Positions 23,669 to 32,179 of a stretch of 38,927 bases of DNA are shown one piece after another. The notes under the pieces were generated by a model that ran no database searches, was not told where the DNA came from, and saw only the letters and a list, made by a program, of their open reading frames with translations. Location of the stretch: positions 1-38,927 of the forward strand of contig NZ_JAMXST010000008.1 of NCBI RefSeq assembly GCF_024124905.1, written 5' to 3'. The translations under genes were made by a program, and so were the position numbers. Each line of letters opens with the position of its first letter. Position 1 is the first letter of the stretch. Source of the DNA: Cellulosimicrobium cellulans. GTDB taxonomy: Bacteria; Actinomycetota; Actinomycetes; Actinomycetales; Cellulomonadaceae.

Positions 23669-26236
23669 ATGTTCGAGAGATTCACAGACCGAGCCCGTCG
23701 GGTCGTCGTCCTCGCCCAGGAAGAGGCGCGGATGCTCAACCACAACTACATCGGCACCGAGCACATCCTCCTCGGCCTCATCCACGAGGGCGAGGGTGTC
23801 GCGGCCAAGGCGCTGGAGTCCCTCGGGATCTCCCTCGACGGCGTCCGCACCCAGGTGACGGAGATCATCGGCGAGGGCCAGCAGGCCCCGAGCGGGCACA
23901 TCCCGTTCACGCCGCGCGCCAAGAAGGTGCTCGAGCTGTCGCTGCGCGAGGCGCTGCAGCTCGGCCACAACTACATCGGCACCGAGCACATCCTGCTCGG
24001 CCTCATCCGTGAGGGCGAGGGCGTCGCCGCCCAGGTCCTGACCAAGATGGGCGCCGACCTCAACAAGGTGCGCCAGCAGGTCATCCAGCTCCTGTCCGGC
24101 TACCAGGGCAAGGAGCCCGTCGCCGCGGGCGGCCCCGCCGAGGGCCAGCCGTCCGGCTCGGCCGTGCTCGACCAGTTCGGGCGCAACCTCACCCAGGCCG
24201 CGCGCGAGGGCAAGCTCGACCCGGTCATCGGGCGCAACCTCGAGATCGAGCGCGTCATGCAGGTGCTGAGCCGCCGCACCAAGAACAACCCGGTGCTGAT
24301 CGGTGAGCCCGGCGTCGGCAAGACCGCCGTCGTCGAGGGCCTGGCCCAGGACATCGTGCGCGGCGACGTGCCCGAGACGCTCAAGGACAAGCAGCTCTAC
24401 ACGCTCGACCTCGGTGCGCTCGTGGCCGGCTCGCGCTACCGCGGCGACTTCGAGGAGCGCCTGAAGAAGGTGCTCAAGGAGATCCGCACGCGCGGCGACA
24501 TCATCCTCTTCATCGACGAGATCCACACCCTCGTCGGGGCGGGTGCCGCCGAGGGCGCGATCGACGCCGCGAGCATCCTCAAGCCGATGCTCGCGCGCGG
24601 CGAGCTGCAGACGATCGGCGCGACCACGCTCGACGAGTACCGCAAGCACGTCGAGAAGGACCCGGCCCTGGAGCGCCGCTTCCAGCCGATCCAGGTCGCC
24701 GAGCCGTCGCTCAACCACGCGATCGAGATCCTCAAGGGCCTGCGCGACCGCTACGAGGCGCACCACCGCGTGTCCATCACGGACGCCGCGCTCGTCTCCG
24801 CGGCCACGCTCGCGGACCGGTACATCAACGACCGGTTCCTCCCGGACAAGGCGATCGACCTCATCGACGAGGCGGGCGCGCGCCTGCGCATCCGCCGCAT
24901 GACCGCCCCGCCGGAGCTCAAGGAGCTCGACGAGGAGATCGCCGAGGCACGCCGCGAGAAGGAGTCCGCGATCGACGCGCAGGACTTCGAGAAGGCTGCC
25001 GGCCTGCGCGACAAGGAGAAGCAGCTCACCGCGAAGCGCGCCGACAAGGAGAAGGCGTGGAAGTCCGGTGACCTGGACACCGTCGCCGAGGTGGACGAGG
25101 AGCTGATCGCGGAGGTCCTGGCCATGGCCACGGGCATCCCGGTCTTCAAGCTCACCGAGGAGGAGTCCAGCCGTCTGCTCAACATGGAGGACGAGCTGCA
25201 CAAGCGCGTCGTCGGCCAGGAGGCCGCGATCAAGGCGCTGTCGCAGGCCATCCGCCGTACGCGTGCGGGCCTCAAGGACCCCAAGCGCCCCGGTGGGTCG
25301 TTCATCTTCGCCGGCCCCACGGGCGTCGGGAAGACGGAGCTGGCCAAGGCGCTCGCCGAGTTCCTCTTCGGGGACGAGGACGCGCTCATCCAGCTCGACA
25401 TGTCGGAGTTCTCCGAGAAGCACACCGTCTCGCGGCTGTTCGGCTCGCCCCCCGGCTACGTCGGGTACGACGAGGGTGGTCAGCTCACCGAGAAGGTGCG
25501 GCGCAAGCCGTTCTCGGTCGTCCTGTTCGACGAGGTGGAGAAGGCCCACGCGGACATCTTCAACTCGCTCCTGCAGATCCTCGAGGACGGTCGCCTGACC
25601 GACTCGCAGGGCCGTGTCGTGGACTTCAAGAACACCGTCATCATCATGACGACCAACCTCGGCACGCGGGACATCGCCAAGGGCGTCCAGACCGGATTCA
25701 ACGCCGGCGGTGACCTGGTCACGTCCTACGAGCGCATGAAGGCGAAGGTCAACGACGAGCTCAAGCAGCACTTCCGGCCTGAGTTCCTCAACCGCGTCGA
25801 CGACGTGGTGGTCTTCCCGCAGCTCTCGCAGACCGAGATCATCCAGATCGTCGACCTCATGATCGCCCGTCTCGACACCCGCCTGCGGGACAAGGACATG
25901 GGCATCGAGCTCACGCAGCCCGCGAAGAACCTCCTCGCGGAGAAGGGCTACGACCCGGTCCTGGGTGCGCGTCCGCTGCGCCGCGCGATCCAGCGCGACA
26001 TCGAGGACGTGCTCTCCGAGAAGATCCTGTTCGGCGAGCTCAAGGCCGGCGAGATCGTCCTGGTCGACGCCGAGGGCGAGGGCCTGCTCGGGGAGTTCAC
26101 CTTCCGCGGTGTCTCCAAGGGCGAGCACGACCGCGGCCCGGTGAGCGTGGGTGCGGCCGCCGCGCTCGACGCCCCCACCGGCGTCTCGGTCCGCGACCTG
26201 CCTCCGACGGGCGAGCTGCAGGCCGGCGCGGAGTGA
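23669..26236 (+). CDS. clpC: ATP-dependent Clp protease ATPase subunit ClpC
   Basis: An 855-residue AAA+ unfoldase that feeds proteins into ClpP. The N-domain holds two Clp_N repeats ([18 protein letters not shown] and [18 protein letters not shown]). The first ATPase domain has Walker A GEPGVGKT and Walker [11 protein letters not shown]; the UVR/middle region lies near residues 415-475 ([21 protein letters not shown]); the second has Walker [10 protein letters not shown], the sensor region TTNLG and the C-terminal D2-small domain ([24 protein letters not shown]). The length is normal for actinobacterial ClpC. The start ATG has GAGGAG six bases upstream. It is monocistronic, bounded by a ClgR-like box and a strong terminator. 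Confidence 0.97.
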   Translation: MFERFTDRARRVVVLAQEEARMLNHNYIGTEHILLGLIHEGEGVAAKALESLGISLDGVRTQVTEIIGEGQQAPSGHIPFTPRAKKVLELSLREALQLGHNYIGTEHILLGLIREGEGVAAQVLTKMGADLNKVRQQVIQLLSGYQGKEPVAAGGPAEGQPSGSAVLDQFGRNLTQAAREGKLDPVIGRNLEIERVMQVLSRRTKNNPVLIGEPGVGKTAVVEGLAQDIVRGDVPETLKDKQLYTLDLGALVAGSRYRGDFEERLKKVLKEIRTRGDIILFIDEIHTLVGAGAAEGAIDAASILKPMLARGELQTIGATTLDEYRKHVEKDPALERRFQPIQVAEPSLNHAIEILKGLRDRYEAHHRVSITDAALVSAATLADRYINDRFLPDKAIDLIDEAGARLRIRRMTAPPELKELDEEIAEARREKESAIDAQDFEKAAGLRDKEKQLTAKRADKEKAWKSGDLDTVAEVDEELIAEVLAMATGIPVFKLTEEESSRLLNMEDELHKRVVGQEAAIKALSQAIRRTRAGLKDPKRPGGSFIFAGPTGVGKTELAKALAEFLFGDEDALIQLDMSEFSEKHTVSRLFGSPPGYVGYDEGGQLTEKVRRKPFSVVLFDEVEKAHADIFNSLLQILEDGRLTDSQGRVVDFKNTVIIMTTNLGTRDIAKGVQTGFNAGGDLVTSYERMKAKVNDELKQHFRPEFLNRVDDVVVFPQLSQTEIIQIVDLMIARLDTRLRDKDMGIELTQPAKNLLAEKGYDPVLGARPLRRAIQRDIEDVLSEKILFGELKAGEIVLVDAEGEGLLGEFTFRGVSKGEHDRGPVSVGAAAALDAPTGVSVRDLPPTGELQAGAE

Positions 26237-26259
26237 CGCACTCCTGAAACGCCTGACAC

Positions 26260-26297
26260 ACGGGCCCCGATCCTCCACCCGGAGGGTCGGGGCCCGT
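26260..26297 (+). terminator. Terminator of clpC
   Basis: ACGGGCCCCGA-TCCTCC pairs with GGAGGG-TCGGGGCCCGT through a 17-bp stem with one G-T pair and loop ACCC, 23 bases after the clpC stop. Confidence 0.88.
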
Positions 26298-26338
26298 CGT
26301 CGTCCCGCCGAGAGAGAGCGGAGGCCGCGCGAGAGAGA

Positions 26339-26389
26339 ACCAGCGGTCGCGACGTACAGCTCCGCGAGCACTACCTCGAGACCGCTGGT
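26339..26389. repeat. Inverted repeat in the sulfonate-operon upstream region
   Basis: ACCAGCGGTC (26339-26348) and GACCGCTGGT (26380-26389) are exact complements 31 bases apart. CTACCTCG is present twice nearby (26371 and 26390). It could be a regulator site; no family is recognised. Confidence 0.45.
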
Positions 26390-26466
26390 CTACCTCGCGG
26401 TGAAGGATGCGACGACGTTGCACGGCGTTACGTTCGTCCTCGTCGTGGGACGGGGTGCGGGCGCTC

Positions 26467-26495
26467 TTCCTGTGGCGTGCGCGCGCTGGCACAGT
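26467..26495 (+). promoter_or_regulatory. Candidate promoter of the sulfonate-operon leader
   Basis: TTCCTG (26467-26472) and CACAGT (26490-26495) are spaced by 17 bases. The -10 is followed by seven bases and ATG 26503, the leaderless spacing seen at the erm-like gene. Confidence 0.4.
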
Positions 26496-26502
26496 CGCCC
26501 GC

Positions 26503-26637
26503 ATGCAGACGACACCGGGGGGCCATGTCGCCGTCCCCGCCGCCGATGCCGGGCGCGTGCCCGGCGTCGCGTGTCGCCGCGCGCTGAGCGCGCGCCCGCG
26601 CCGTCGGGCTGCGTGTCGTCCGACCCCGTGCCGCTGA
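26503..26637 (+). CDS. Candidate leader peptide of the sulfonate operon, 44 residues
   Basis: A short open frame beginning at a predicted leaderless ATG. It holds three Cys, one in the middle (GVACRR) and two at the very end (AACRPTPCR). Mycobacteria use leaderless short ORFs rich in Cys to sense cysteine and attenuate downstream sulfur genes. Here the Cys codons are not consecutive, so the match is partial. A hairpin follows the stop by 17 bases, and the binding-protein gene starts 115 bases after the stop. Translation is unproven. Confidence 0.4.
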   Translation: MQTTPGGHVAVPAADAGRVPGVACRRALSARPRRRAACRPTPCR

Positions 26638-26654
26638 GCACGTCGACGCACTGA

Positions 26655-26680
26655 CCGACGGCCGCCCGGGCCGCCGTCGG
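26655..26680 (+). terminator. Hairpin between leader peptide and sulfonate-binding protein (possible attenuator)
   Basis: CCGACGGC (26655-26662) and GCCGTCGG (26673-26680) form an 8-bp stem that can extend inward through GCC/GGC. It stands between the leader ORF and the first operon gene, where it would act as an attenuator if it terminates. Confidence 0.55.
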
Positions 26681-26752
26681 GCTCGTTCACCACCTCGCCT
26701 CCCGCACGCGGCGTCCGCATGCCTCCGTGCGCTCTCCCCGAGAGGACTCGCC

Positions 26753-27898
26753 ATGCCCGCACACCCGCTCGTCCGTTCCTCCGCACCGCCCGGCCGCCCG
26801 TCTGCGGGTCCGTCCGGCCGCCGCGGCGCGACCGCCGTCGCGCTCGGCCTCGTCGCACTCCTCGCGACGGGTGCGTGCGGTGCCGCGCAGGCGTCCGGCG
26901 GCACGGACCCGGCGGACGGCGCGGCCCTCGCCGCCGACGCCGACCTGCCCACCGAGGTGCCCGAGGGCACGGTCCTGCGCATCGGCGACCCGACGACGCA
27001 GAAGGCGTTCGAGCTCGCCGGCGACGACCTCGACAGCGACTTCTCGTTCGAGGTCGAGTGGGCCAACATCTCCGGCGGCCCCGCGACGACGGAGGCGTTC
27101 CGGGCGGGCTCGCTCGACGTCGGCGCGGTGGCGGAGATCCCGCCGATCCACGCGACGTGGACGGGACTGGACGTGCAGATCTACGCGTCGATCTACCGGG
27201 AGAACTGGGAGGACGCGCCGATCTACGAGTTCGCGGGCGCGCCCGGGGTCGAGCTCGACTCGCTCGAGGACTTCCGCGGCCACCGCATCGCGTTCAGCCC
27301 GGGCCAGGCGCAGGGCGCGATCGTGCTCAAGGCGCTCCAGGAGGCCGGTCTCACGCAGGACGACGTCGAGCTCGTCGAGCTGCCGAGCACGGGCGACGTG
27401 TACTCGACGGCGCTCGCCGCGGGCGAGGTCGACATCGCCCCGCTGGGCGGGACGCAGCTCTTCCGCTACCTGGCCACCTACGAGGCGGACGGCGCGACGT
27501 CGGTCAAGCACCACCTGCGCGACGACGCCTCGCACCTCTACGGCCCGACGGAGGTCGTCGAGGACCCGGCCAAGGCCGCGGCGCTGCGCGAGTACGTCGC
27601 CGCCTGGGCGGCGGCGAAGGTCTGGATCGACGAGCACCCCGAGGAGTGGAAGCAGGGGTACTACGTCGAGGACCAGGGGCTGAGCGAGGAGGACGCGCAG
27701 TACCTCATCGACCACGCGCCGGTCCCGGACATCCCGTCCGACCTGACCGAGGGCATCGAGCGCACGCAGGCGACGATCGACCTGCTCGCGACCGAGCTCG
27801 ACCAGGAGCCGTTCGACGCGACGGACCTGTTCGACGAGCGCTTCGGTCCCGTCGCGGGTGAGGCCGCGGCAGCGGCGCGGGACGGGGGAGCGCAGTGA
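26753..27898 (+). CDS. Sulfonate-type ABC transporter substrate-binding lipoprotein (SsuA/TauA-like)
   Basis: A 381-residue exported binding protein of the NMT1/SsuA group. A basic signal peptide ends in a lipobox (LATGAC, Cys near residue 42). The mature protein has the two-lobe pattern of the family: TVLRIGDPTTQKAFELAG, EVEWANISGGPATTEAFRAGSLDVGAVAEIPPI, LEDFRGHRIAFSPGQAQGAIVLKAL and GEVDIAPLGGTQL. It would capture aliphatic sulfonates or a related organosulfur compound. ATG 26753 has GAGAGGA six bases upstream. Its stop overlaps the permease start by four bases. It is the first structural gene of a five-gene operon. Confidence 0.88.
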   Translation: MPAHPLVRSSAPPGRPSAGPSGRRGATAVALGLVALLATGACGAAQASGGTDPADGAALAADADLPTEVPEGTVLRIGDPTTQKAFELAGDDLDSDFSFEVEWANISGGPATTEAFRAGSLDVGAVAEIPPIHATWTGLDVQIYASIYRENWEDAPIYEFAGAPGVELDSLEDFRGHRIAFSPGQAQGAIVLKALQEAGLTQDDVELVELPSTGDVYSTALAAGEVDIAPLGGTQLFRYLATYEADGATSVKHHLRDDASHLYGPTEVVEDPAKAAALREYVAAWAAAKVWIDEHPEEWKQGYYVEDQGLSEEDAQYLIDHAPVPDIPSDLTEGIERTQATIDLLATELDQEPFDATDLFDERFGPVAGEAAAAARDGGAQ

Positions 27899-28758
27899 GC
27901 GCGGCGGTCGTCGACCGGGTGGACCTCGCGGCCCCGAGGCTCGACGCCGCACCCGCGACGACCGCGGACGTGCGCCCCCGCGGCACACGCCTGGGGCTCG
28001 GCCGGCCGATCCCGCTCGCGGCGCTCGTCGGCGTGACGCTGCTCGTGGGCGTCTGGTCGGTCGGCTCCGCCACGGGGCTCATCGACCCGCGCGTGCTCTC
28101 CGCACCGTGGACGGTCGTCACGACGGGTGCCGAGCTCGTCGCGAACGGCAAGCTCGGCGCGCACCTCGGGGTGTCCCTGACGCGCGCCGCGCTCGGGCTG
28201 GCGTTCGGCATCGTCGCGGGCGTCGTGCTCGCGCTCGCCGCCGGGCTGAGCCGGCTCGGCGACGCCGTGCTCGACGGCCCGATCCAGGTCAAGCGCGCCA
28301 TCCCCAACCTCGCGCTCCTGCCGCTGCTCATCCTGTGGTTCGGGATCGGCGAGGAGATGAAGGTCATCACCATCGCGCTCGGCGTGTTCATCCCGATCTA
28401 CCTGCACACGCACAACGGCCTGCGAGCGATCGACAGCCGCTACGTCGAGCTCGCCGAGACGGTGCAGCTCTCGCGGTGGCAGTTCGTGCGTCGCGTCATC
28501 CTGCCCGGCGCGCTGCCCGGGTTCTTCCTCGGGCTGCGGTTCGCGGTGACGGGGTCGATGCTCGCGCTCGTCGTGGTCGAGCAGGTCAACGCGACGGCCG
28601 GCATCGGCTACATGATGGAGCTCGCTCGGACGTACGGGCAGACGGAGATCATCCTCGTCGGCCTCGTGGTCTACGGCGTGCTGGGCTACTCCGCGGACCT
28701 CGCCGTCCGCCTCCTGCAGAGGAGGGTGCTGTCGTGGCGGCGCACGCTGGAGGACTGA
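27895..28758 (+). CDS. Sulfonate-type ABC transporter permease (SsuC/TauC-like)
   Basis: A 287-residue inner-membrane permease with six predicted helices and a 35-residue cytosolic start. The BPD_transp_1 signature is clear around residues 180-205, where YVELAETVQLSRWQFVRRVILPGALPGF gives the EAA loop that docks to the ATPase. KRAIPNLALLPLLILWFGIG and GIGYMMELA are typical of SsuC/TauC. GTG 27895 overlaps the previous stop (GTGA). It works with the binding protein and the ATPase that follows. Confidence 0.92.
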   Translation: MSAAVVDRVDLAAPRLDAAPATTADVRPRGTRLGLGRPIPLAALVGVTLLVGVWSVGSATGLIDPRVLSAPWTVVTTGAELVANGKLGAHLGVSLTRAALGLAFGIVAGVVLALAAGLSRLGDAVLDGPIQVKRAIPNLALLPLLILWFGIGEEMKVITIALGVFIPIYLHTHNGLRAIDSRYVELAETVQLSRWQFVRRVILPGALPGFFLGLRFAVTGSMLALVVVEQVNATAGIGYMMELARTYGQTEIILVGLVVYGVLGYSADLAVRLLQRRVLSWRRTLED

Positions 28759-28760
28759 CC

Positions 28761-29537
28761 GTGGGGGAGGACCGCCCGACGGCGGTCGGCGCGGCCGTGC
28801 GGGTCCGCTCGCTCGTGCGGTCGTACGGGGAGCAGCGCATCCTCGACGACCTCGACCTCACCGTGGACGACGGCGAGTTCGTCGCGATCCTGGGCCGCTC
28901 GGGCTCGGGCAAGAGCACGCTCCTGCGCGCGCTCGCCGCGCTCGACCACGGCGTCGACGGCTCGGGCGAGGTCGTCGTGCCGGACCAGGTGTCCGTCGTC
29001 TTCCAGGACTCGCGGCTGCTGCCATGGGCGCGCGTGCTGGACAACGTGGTGCTCGGGCTCGACGCCGCCGCGCGCGGCCGGGGGGCGGCGCGCGACGCGG
29101 GCCTGGCGAGCCTCGCCGAGGTGGGGCTCGCCGGGCGCGAGCGCGCGTGGCCGAACGAGCTCTCGGGCGGCGAGCAGCAGCGCGTGTCGCTCGCCCGCTC
29201 GCTCGTGCGCTCGCCGCGCCTCCTGCTCGCCGACGAGCCGTTCGGCGCGCTCGACGCCCTGACCCGCATCCGGATGCACGCCCTGCTGCGCGACCTGTGC
29301 GCGCGGCACCGCCCCGCCGTCCTGCTCGTGACGCACGACGTGGACGAGGCGATCGTCCTCGCGGACCGCGTCGTCGTGCTCGACGAGGGACGCATCGCGG
29401 CCCAGCGCCGCATCGACCAGAGCTACCGCCCCGGCGAGGCGCGCGACCCCGCCGACCCCCGCTTCTCCCGGCTCCGTACCGAGCTGCTCGACGCGCTCGG
29501 CGTGGTCCGGGACGACAGGAAGGACACCGCCGCATGA
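28761..29537 (+). CDS. Sulfonate-type ABC transporter ATPase (SsuB/TauB-like)
   Basis: A 258-residue ABC ATPase that drives the importer. Walker A is GRSGSGKST, the Q-loop FQDSRLLPW (a hallmark of the SsuB/TauB group), the signature LSGGEQQRVSLARSL, Walker B RLLLADEPFGALD and the switch His is in VTHDVDEA. Two starts are good: GTG 28761 sits six bases after GGAGGA and three bases beyond the permease stop, while GTG 28734 sits eight bases after AGAGGAGG inside the permease gene and adds nine residues. I prefer 28761. The stop overlaps the next ATG by four bases. Confidence 0.92.
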   Translation: MGEDRPTAVGAAVRVRSLVRSYGEQRILDDLDLTVDDGEFVAILGRSGSGKSTLLRALAALDHGVDGSGEVVVPDQVSVVFQDSRLLPWARVLDNVVLGLDAAARGRGAARDAGLASLAEVGLAGRERAWPNELSGGEQQRVSLARSLVRSPRLLLADEPFGALDALTRIRMHALLRDLCARHRPAVLLVTHDVDEAIVLADRVVVLDEGRIAAQRRIDQSYRPGEARDPADPRFSRLRTELLDALGVVRDDRKDTAA

Positions 29538-30973
29538 CCCGCTACGACTCCGCAGGCCACCGCCCGGGGCGCCTGCACCTCAACGCGTTCCTCATGAGCA
29601 CGGGCCACCACGAGGCGTCGTGGCGGCTGCCGGAGAGCGACCCGTCCTGGACGTCGACCAACATCGCGCACCTGCAGCGCCTCGCGCAGATCGCGGAGGC
29701 CGGGAAGCTCGACTCGATCTTCTTCGCCGACGGGCCGGGCCTGCGGTCCGACGTCGGACGCCGCCCGGCGGGGTCCCTCGACCCGCTCATCGTGCTCACG
29801 GCCATCGCGACCGTGACCGAGCGCATCGGCCTCATCGCGACGGCGTCGACGACGTACAACTCGCCGTACAACCTCGCGCGGCGGTTCGCGTCGATCGACC
29901 ACGTCTCCGGCGGTCGGGCCGGGTGGAACGTCGTGACGACGGCGGGGCCGGACATCGCGCGCAACTTCGGCCTCGACGACCAGCCTGCCCACGCGGTCCG
30001 GTACGAGCGCGCGGCGGAGTTCCTCGAGGTCGCGTTCCAGCTCTGGGACTCGTGGGAGGACGACGCCGTGCTGGCCGACAAGGCCGCGGGCGTGTGGGCG
30101 GACGCGTCGAAGATTCATGCCCCGGCGCACGCGGGGACGCACTTCTCCGTGCACGGCGCCCTCACCACGCCGCGCTCGCCGCAGGCGCGGCCGCTCATCG
30201 TGCAGGCCGGGTCGTCGGAGGACGGCAAGGACCTCGCCGCGCGCTACGCCGAGGCGGTGTTCACCGCGCACCAGACGCTCGACGACGCCCGCGACTTCTA
30301 CGCCGACCTCAAGGCCCGGGCGGTCGCCCTCGGCCGCGACCCGGGAACGGTGAAGATCCTGCCCGGCATCGTCCCCGTCATCGGATCGACCGAGGCGGAG
30401 GCGCTCGCGCAGGAGCGCGAGCTCGACGAGCTCATCGTCCCGGAGTACGCGCGCGCCCAGCTCGCCAAGACGCTGCGCCTCGCGCCCGAGAACCTGCCGC
30501 TCGACCGCGAGCTGCCCGACGGTCTGCCCACCGAGGACGAGATCGAGGGGGCCAAGAGCCGGTACACGCTGATCGTCGAGCTCGCGCGGCGCGAGCGGCT
30601 CACGGTGCGCCAGCTCATCGGGCGGCTCGGCGGCGGGCGCGGGCACCGCACGTTCGCGGGCACGCCCGAGCAGGTCGCCGACGCGATCCAGGACTGGTAC
30701 GACGCCGAGGCCGCCGACGGGTTCAACATCATGCCCGCGGTGCTGCCGTCGGGGCTCGAGCAGTTCGTCGAGCACGTGCTGCCCGTGCTGCGCGAGCGCG
30801 GCCTGTTCCGCGAGGAGTACGAGGGACGGACGCTGCGTGAGCACTACGGGCTCGAGCGGCCGGCGAACCGGTACGCACGAGCGGCTGAGGTCGACCCCGC
30901 CACCGCGGGCACCGCCCCCGGTGCCCCCGTGCCCGACGGCGGCGCGCGCGTCCTCGAGGACGCCCTCGCGTGA
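29534..30973 (+). CDS. FMN-dependent monooxygenase, NtaA/SnaA/DszA family
   Basis: A 479-residue flavin monooxygenase of the bacterial luciferase superfamily. The family's start (GRLHLNAFLMSTGHHEASWRLPES), the FADGPG loop, TYNSPYNLARRFASIDHVSGGRAGWNVVT and RYERAAEFLEV are the standard NtaA/DszA blocks. These enzymes use reduced FMN and oxygen to cleave C-N or C-S bonds in compounds such as nitrilotriacetate, dibenzothiophene sulfone or dialkyl sulfones. Its place in a sulfonate-type operon favours a sulfur substrate; the exact one is unknown. The extra 40-residue C-terminal tail (RYARAAEVDPATAGTAPGAP) is low complexity. The start overlaps the ATPase stop and the stop overlaps the next start. 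Confidence 0.9.
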   Translation: MTRYDSAGHRPGRLHLNAFLMSTGHHEASWRLPESDPSWTSTNIAHLQRLAQIAEAGKLDSIFFADGPGLRSDVGRRPAGSLDPLIVLTAIATVTERIGLIATASTTYNSPYNLARRFASIDHVSGGRAGWNVVTTAGPDIARNFGLDDQPAHAVRYERAAEFLEVAFQLWDSWEDDAVLADKAAGVWADASKIHAPAHAGTHFSVHGALTTPRSPQARPLIVQAGSSEDGKDLAARYAEAVFTAHQTLDDARDFYADLKARAVALGRDPGTVKILPGIVPVIGSTEAEALAQERELDELIVPEYARAQLAKTLRLAPENLPLDRELPDGLPTEDEIEGAKSRYTLIVELARRERLTVRQLIGRLGGGRGHRTFAGTPEQVADAIQDWYDAEAADGFNIMPAVLPSGLEQFVEHVLPVLRERGLFREEYEGRTLREHYGLERPANRYARAAEVDPATAGTAPGAPVPDGGARVLEDALA

Positions 30974-32046
30974 GCGCCGAGCACCTCTGGTACGTCCCGA
31001 ACCAGGTCCGTCCGGGCCACCGCGGCGACGACACCACCGAGGGCCACAACAGCCTCGACACCCTGACGAGCCACGCGCACGCGCTGGAACGCCACGGGTT
31101 CGCGGGCGCGCTGCTCGGGACGAGCTGGGGGCGTCCCGACACGTTCACGGTCGCGACGGCGCTCGCGGCCCGCACCACGACGTTCGAGCCGCTCGTCGCG
31201 ATCCGGCCCGGGTTCTGGCGGCCCGCGCACTTCGCGTCCGCCGCCGCGACCCTCGACCACCTCAGCGGCGGCCGGCTGCGCGTCAACATCGTGTCCGGCA
31301 CCGACGGGCAGGAGGCGTACGGCGACGGCGAGGCCGACCCCGCGCACCGGTATGCCCGGACGCGCGAGTTCCTGCAGATCGTGCGCCGCCTGTGGACGCA
31401 GGAGGAGGTCACGTACGCGGGCGAGCACTTCTCGGTGACGCGGTCACGGCTGGGTCCGCGCCCCGTGGCACGCGACGGCCGCGCGCACCCGCGGATCTAC
31501 TTCGGCGGCGCGTCGGAGGCCGCGGAGCGGGTCGCCGCGACCGAGGCGGACGTGCAGCTCTTCTGGGGCGAGCCGCTCGACGGGATCGCGGAGCGCATCG
31601 ACCGGCTGAAGCGCCTGAGCGCCGAGCTCGGGCGTGAGCACGCGCCGCTCGAGTTCGGCCTGCGGATCACGACGTTCGTCCGCGACACCACCGAGGAGGC
31701 GTGGGCCGACGCCGAGGCGAAGGTCGCGGAGCTGGCCGCGCGGTCGCAGGAGGGCGAGGCGTGGTCCGCGCGCGACCGGGGGCGGAGCACCGCCGTCGGG
31801 CAGCAGCGCCTGCTCGACCTCGCGGCGCGCGGCGAGGTGCTCGACGACAACCTGTGGACGACGCCCGGCCGGTTCGGCGGCGGGGGAGCGGGCACGACGT
31901 GGCTCGTCGGCTCGGCGGAGGACGTCGCGAAGTCGCTGCGGCGCTACCAGGACCTCGGCGTCACGCACTTCGTCCTGTCGGACACCCCGTACCTGCGCGA
32001 GATCGAGCGCCAGGGCACCCAGCTCCTCCCGCTCCTGCGCGACTGA
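30970..32046 (+). CDS. FMN-dependent alkanesulfonate-type monooxygenase (SsuD-like)
   Basis: A 358-residue luciferase-superfamily enzyme close in length to SsuD (about 380), which releases sulfite from alkanesulfonates using FMNH2 and oxygen. Visible family blocks are HALERHGFAGALLGTSWGRPDTFTVATALAARTT, IRPGFWRPAHFASAAATLDHLSGGRLRVNIVSG, the YARTREFLQIVRRLW helix, and IYFGGASEAAERVAA. GTG 30970 overlaps the previous stop (GTGA). It is the last gene of the operon. No flavin reductase (SsuE-like) is encoded in the operon, so reduced FMN must come from elsewhere in the cell. Confidence 0.9.
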   Translation: MSAEHLWYVPNQVRPGHRGDDTTEGHNSLDTLTSHAHALERHGFAGALLGTSWGRPDTFTVATALAARTTTFEPLVAIRPGFWRPAHFASAAATLDHLSGGRLRVNIVSGTDGQEAYGDGEADPAHRYARTREFLQIVRRLWTQEEVTYAGEHFSVTRSRLGPRPVARDGRAHPRIYFGGASEAAERVAATEADVQLFWGEPLDGIAERIDRLKRLSAELGREHAPLEFGLRITTFVRDTTEEAWADAEAKVAELAARSQEGEAWSARDRGRSTAVGQQRLLDLAARGEVLDDNLWTTPGRFGGGGAGTTWLVGSAEDVAKSLRRYQDLGVTHFVLSDTPYLREIERQGTQLLPLLRD

Positions 32047-32059
32047 CCGAGCACCGCCC

Positions 32060-32123
32060 AGATCGACCCGCGCGTCGTGAGGTCGACCCCCTGAGGGTCG
32101 ATCTCGGACTCGCGGGTCGATCT
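32060..32123. repeat. Nested palindrome 'GATCGACCC' after the sulfonate operon
   Basis: An outer stem AGATCGACCCGCG (32060-32072) with CGCGGGTCGATCT (32111-32123) encloses an inner stem GAGGTCGACCC (32079-32089) with GGGTCGATCTC (32095-32105). It can terminate the operon; the repeated GATCGACCC in both directions looks like a small mobile repeat. Confidence 0.7.
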
Positions 32124-32167
32124 CGTGACGGCGGCTCTCTCCCGCGCGGGCGAGACCCGTCCCGGAG

Positions 32168-32173
32168 TACCGT
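32168..32173 (+). promoter_or_regulatory. Leaderless -10 box TACCGT of the PrmC-related gene
   Basis: TACCGT, six bases, then GTG 32180: the same arrangement as at 2583. No ribosome site is present. Confidence 0.5.
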
Positions 32174-32179
32174 CCGGAC

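Noticed and set aside
23612-26371. 919-codon minus-strand frame opposite clpC
   Set aside because: Pure shadow of ClpC, the best-supported gene in the window.
26298-26752. SAM or cobalamin riboswitch before the sulfonate operon
   Set aside because: None of the conserved riboswitch core sequences I know could be found; the short ORF and hairpin explain the region better.
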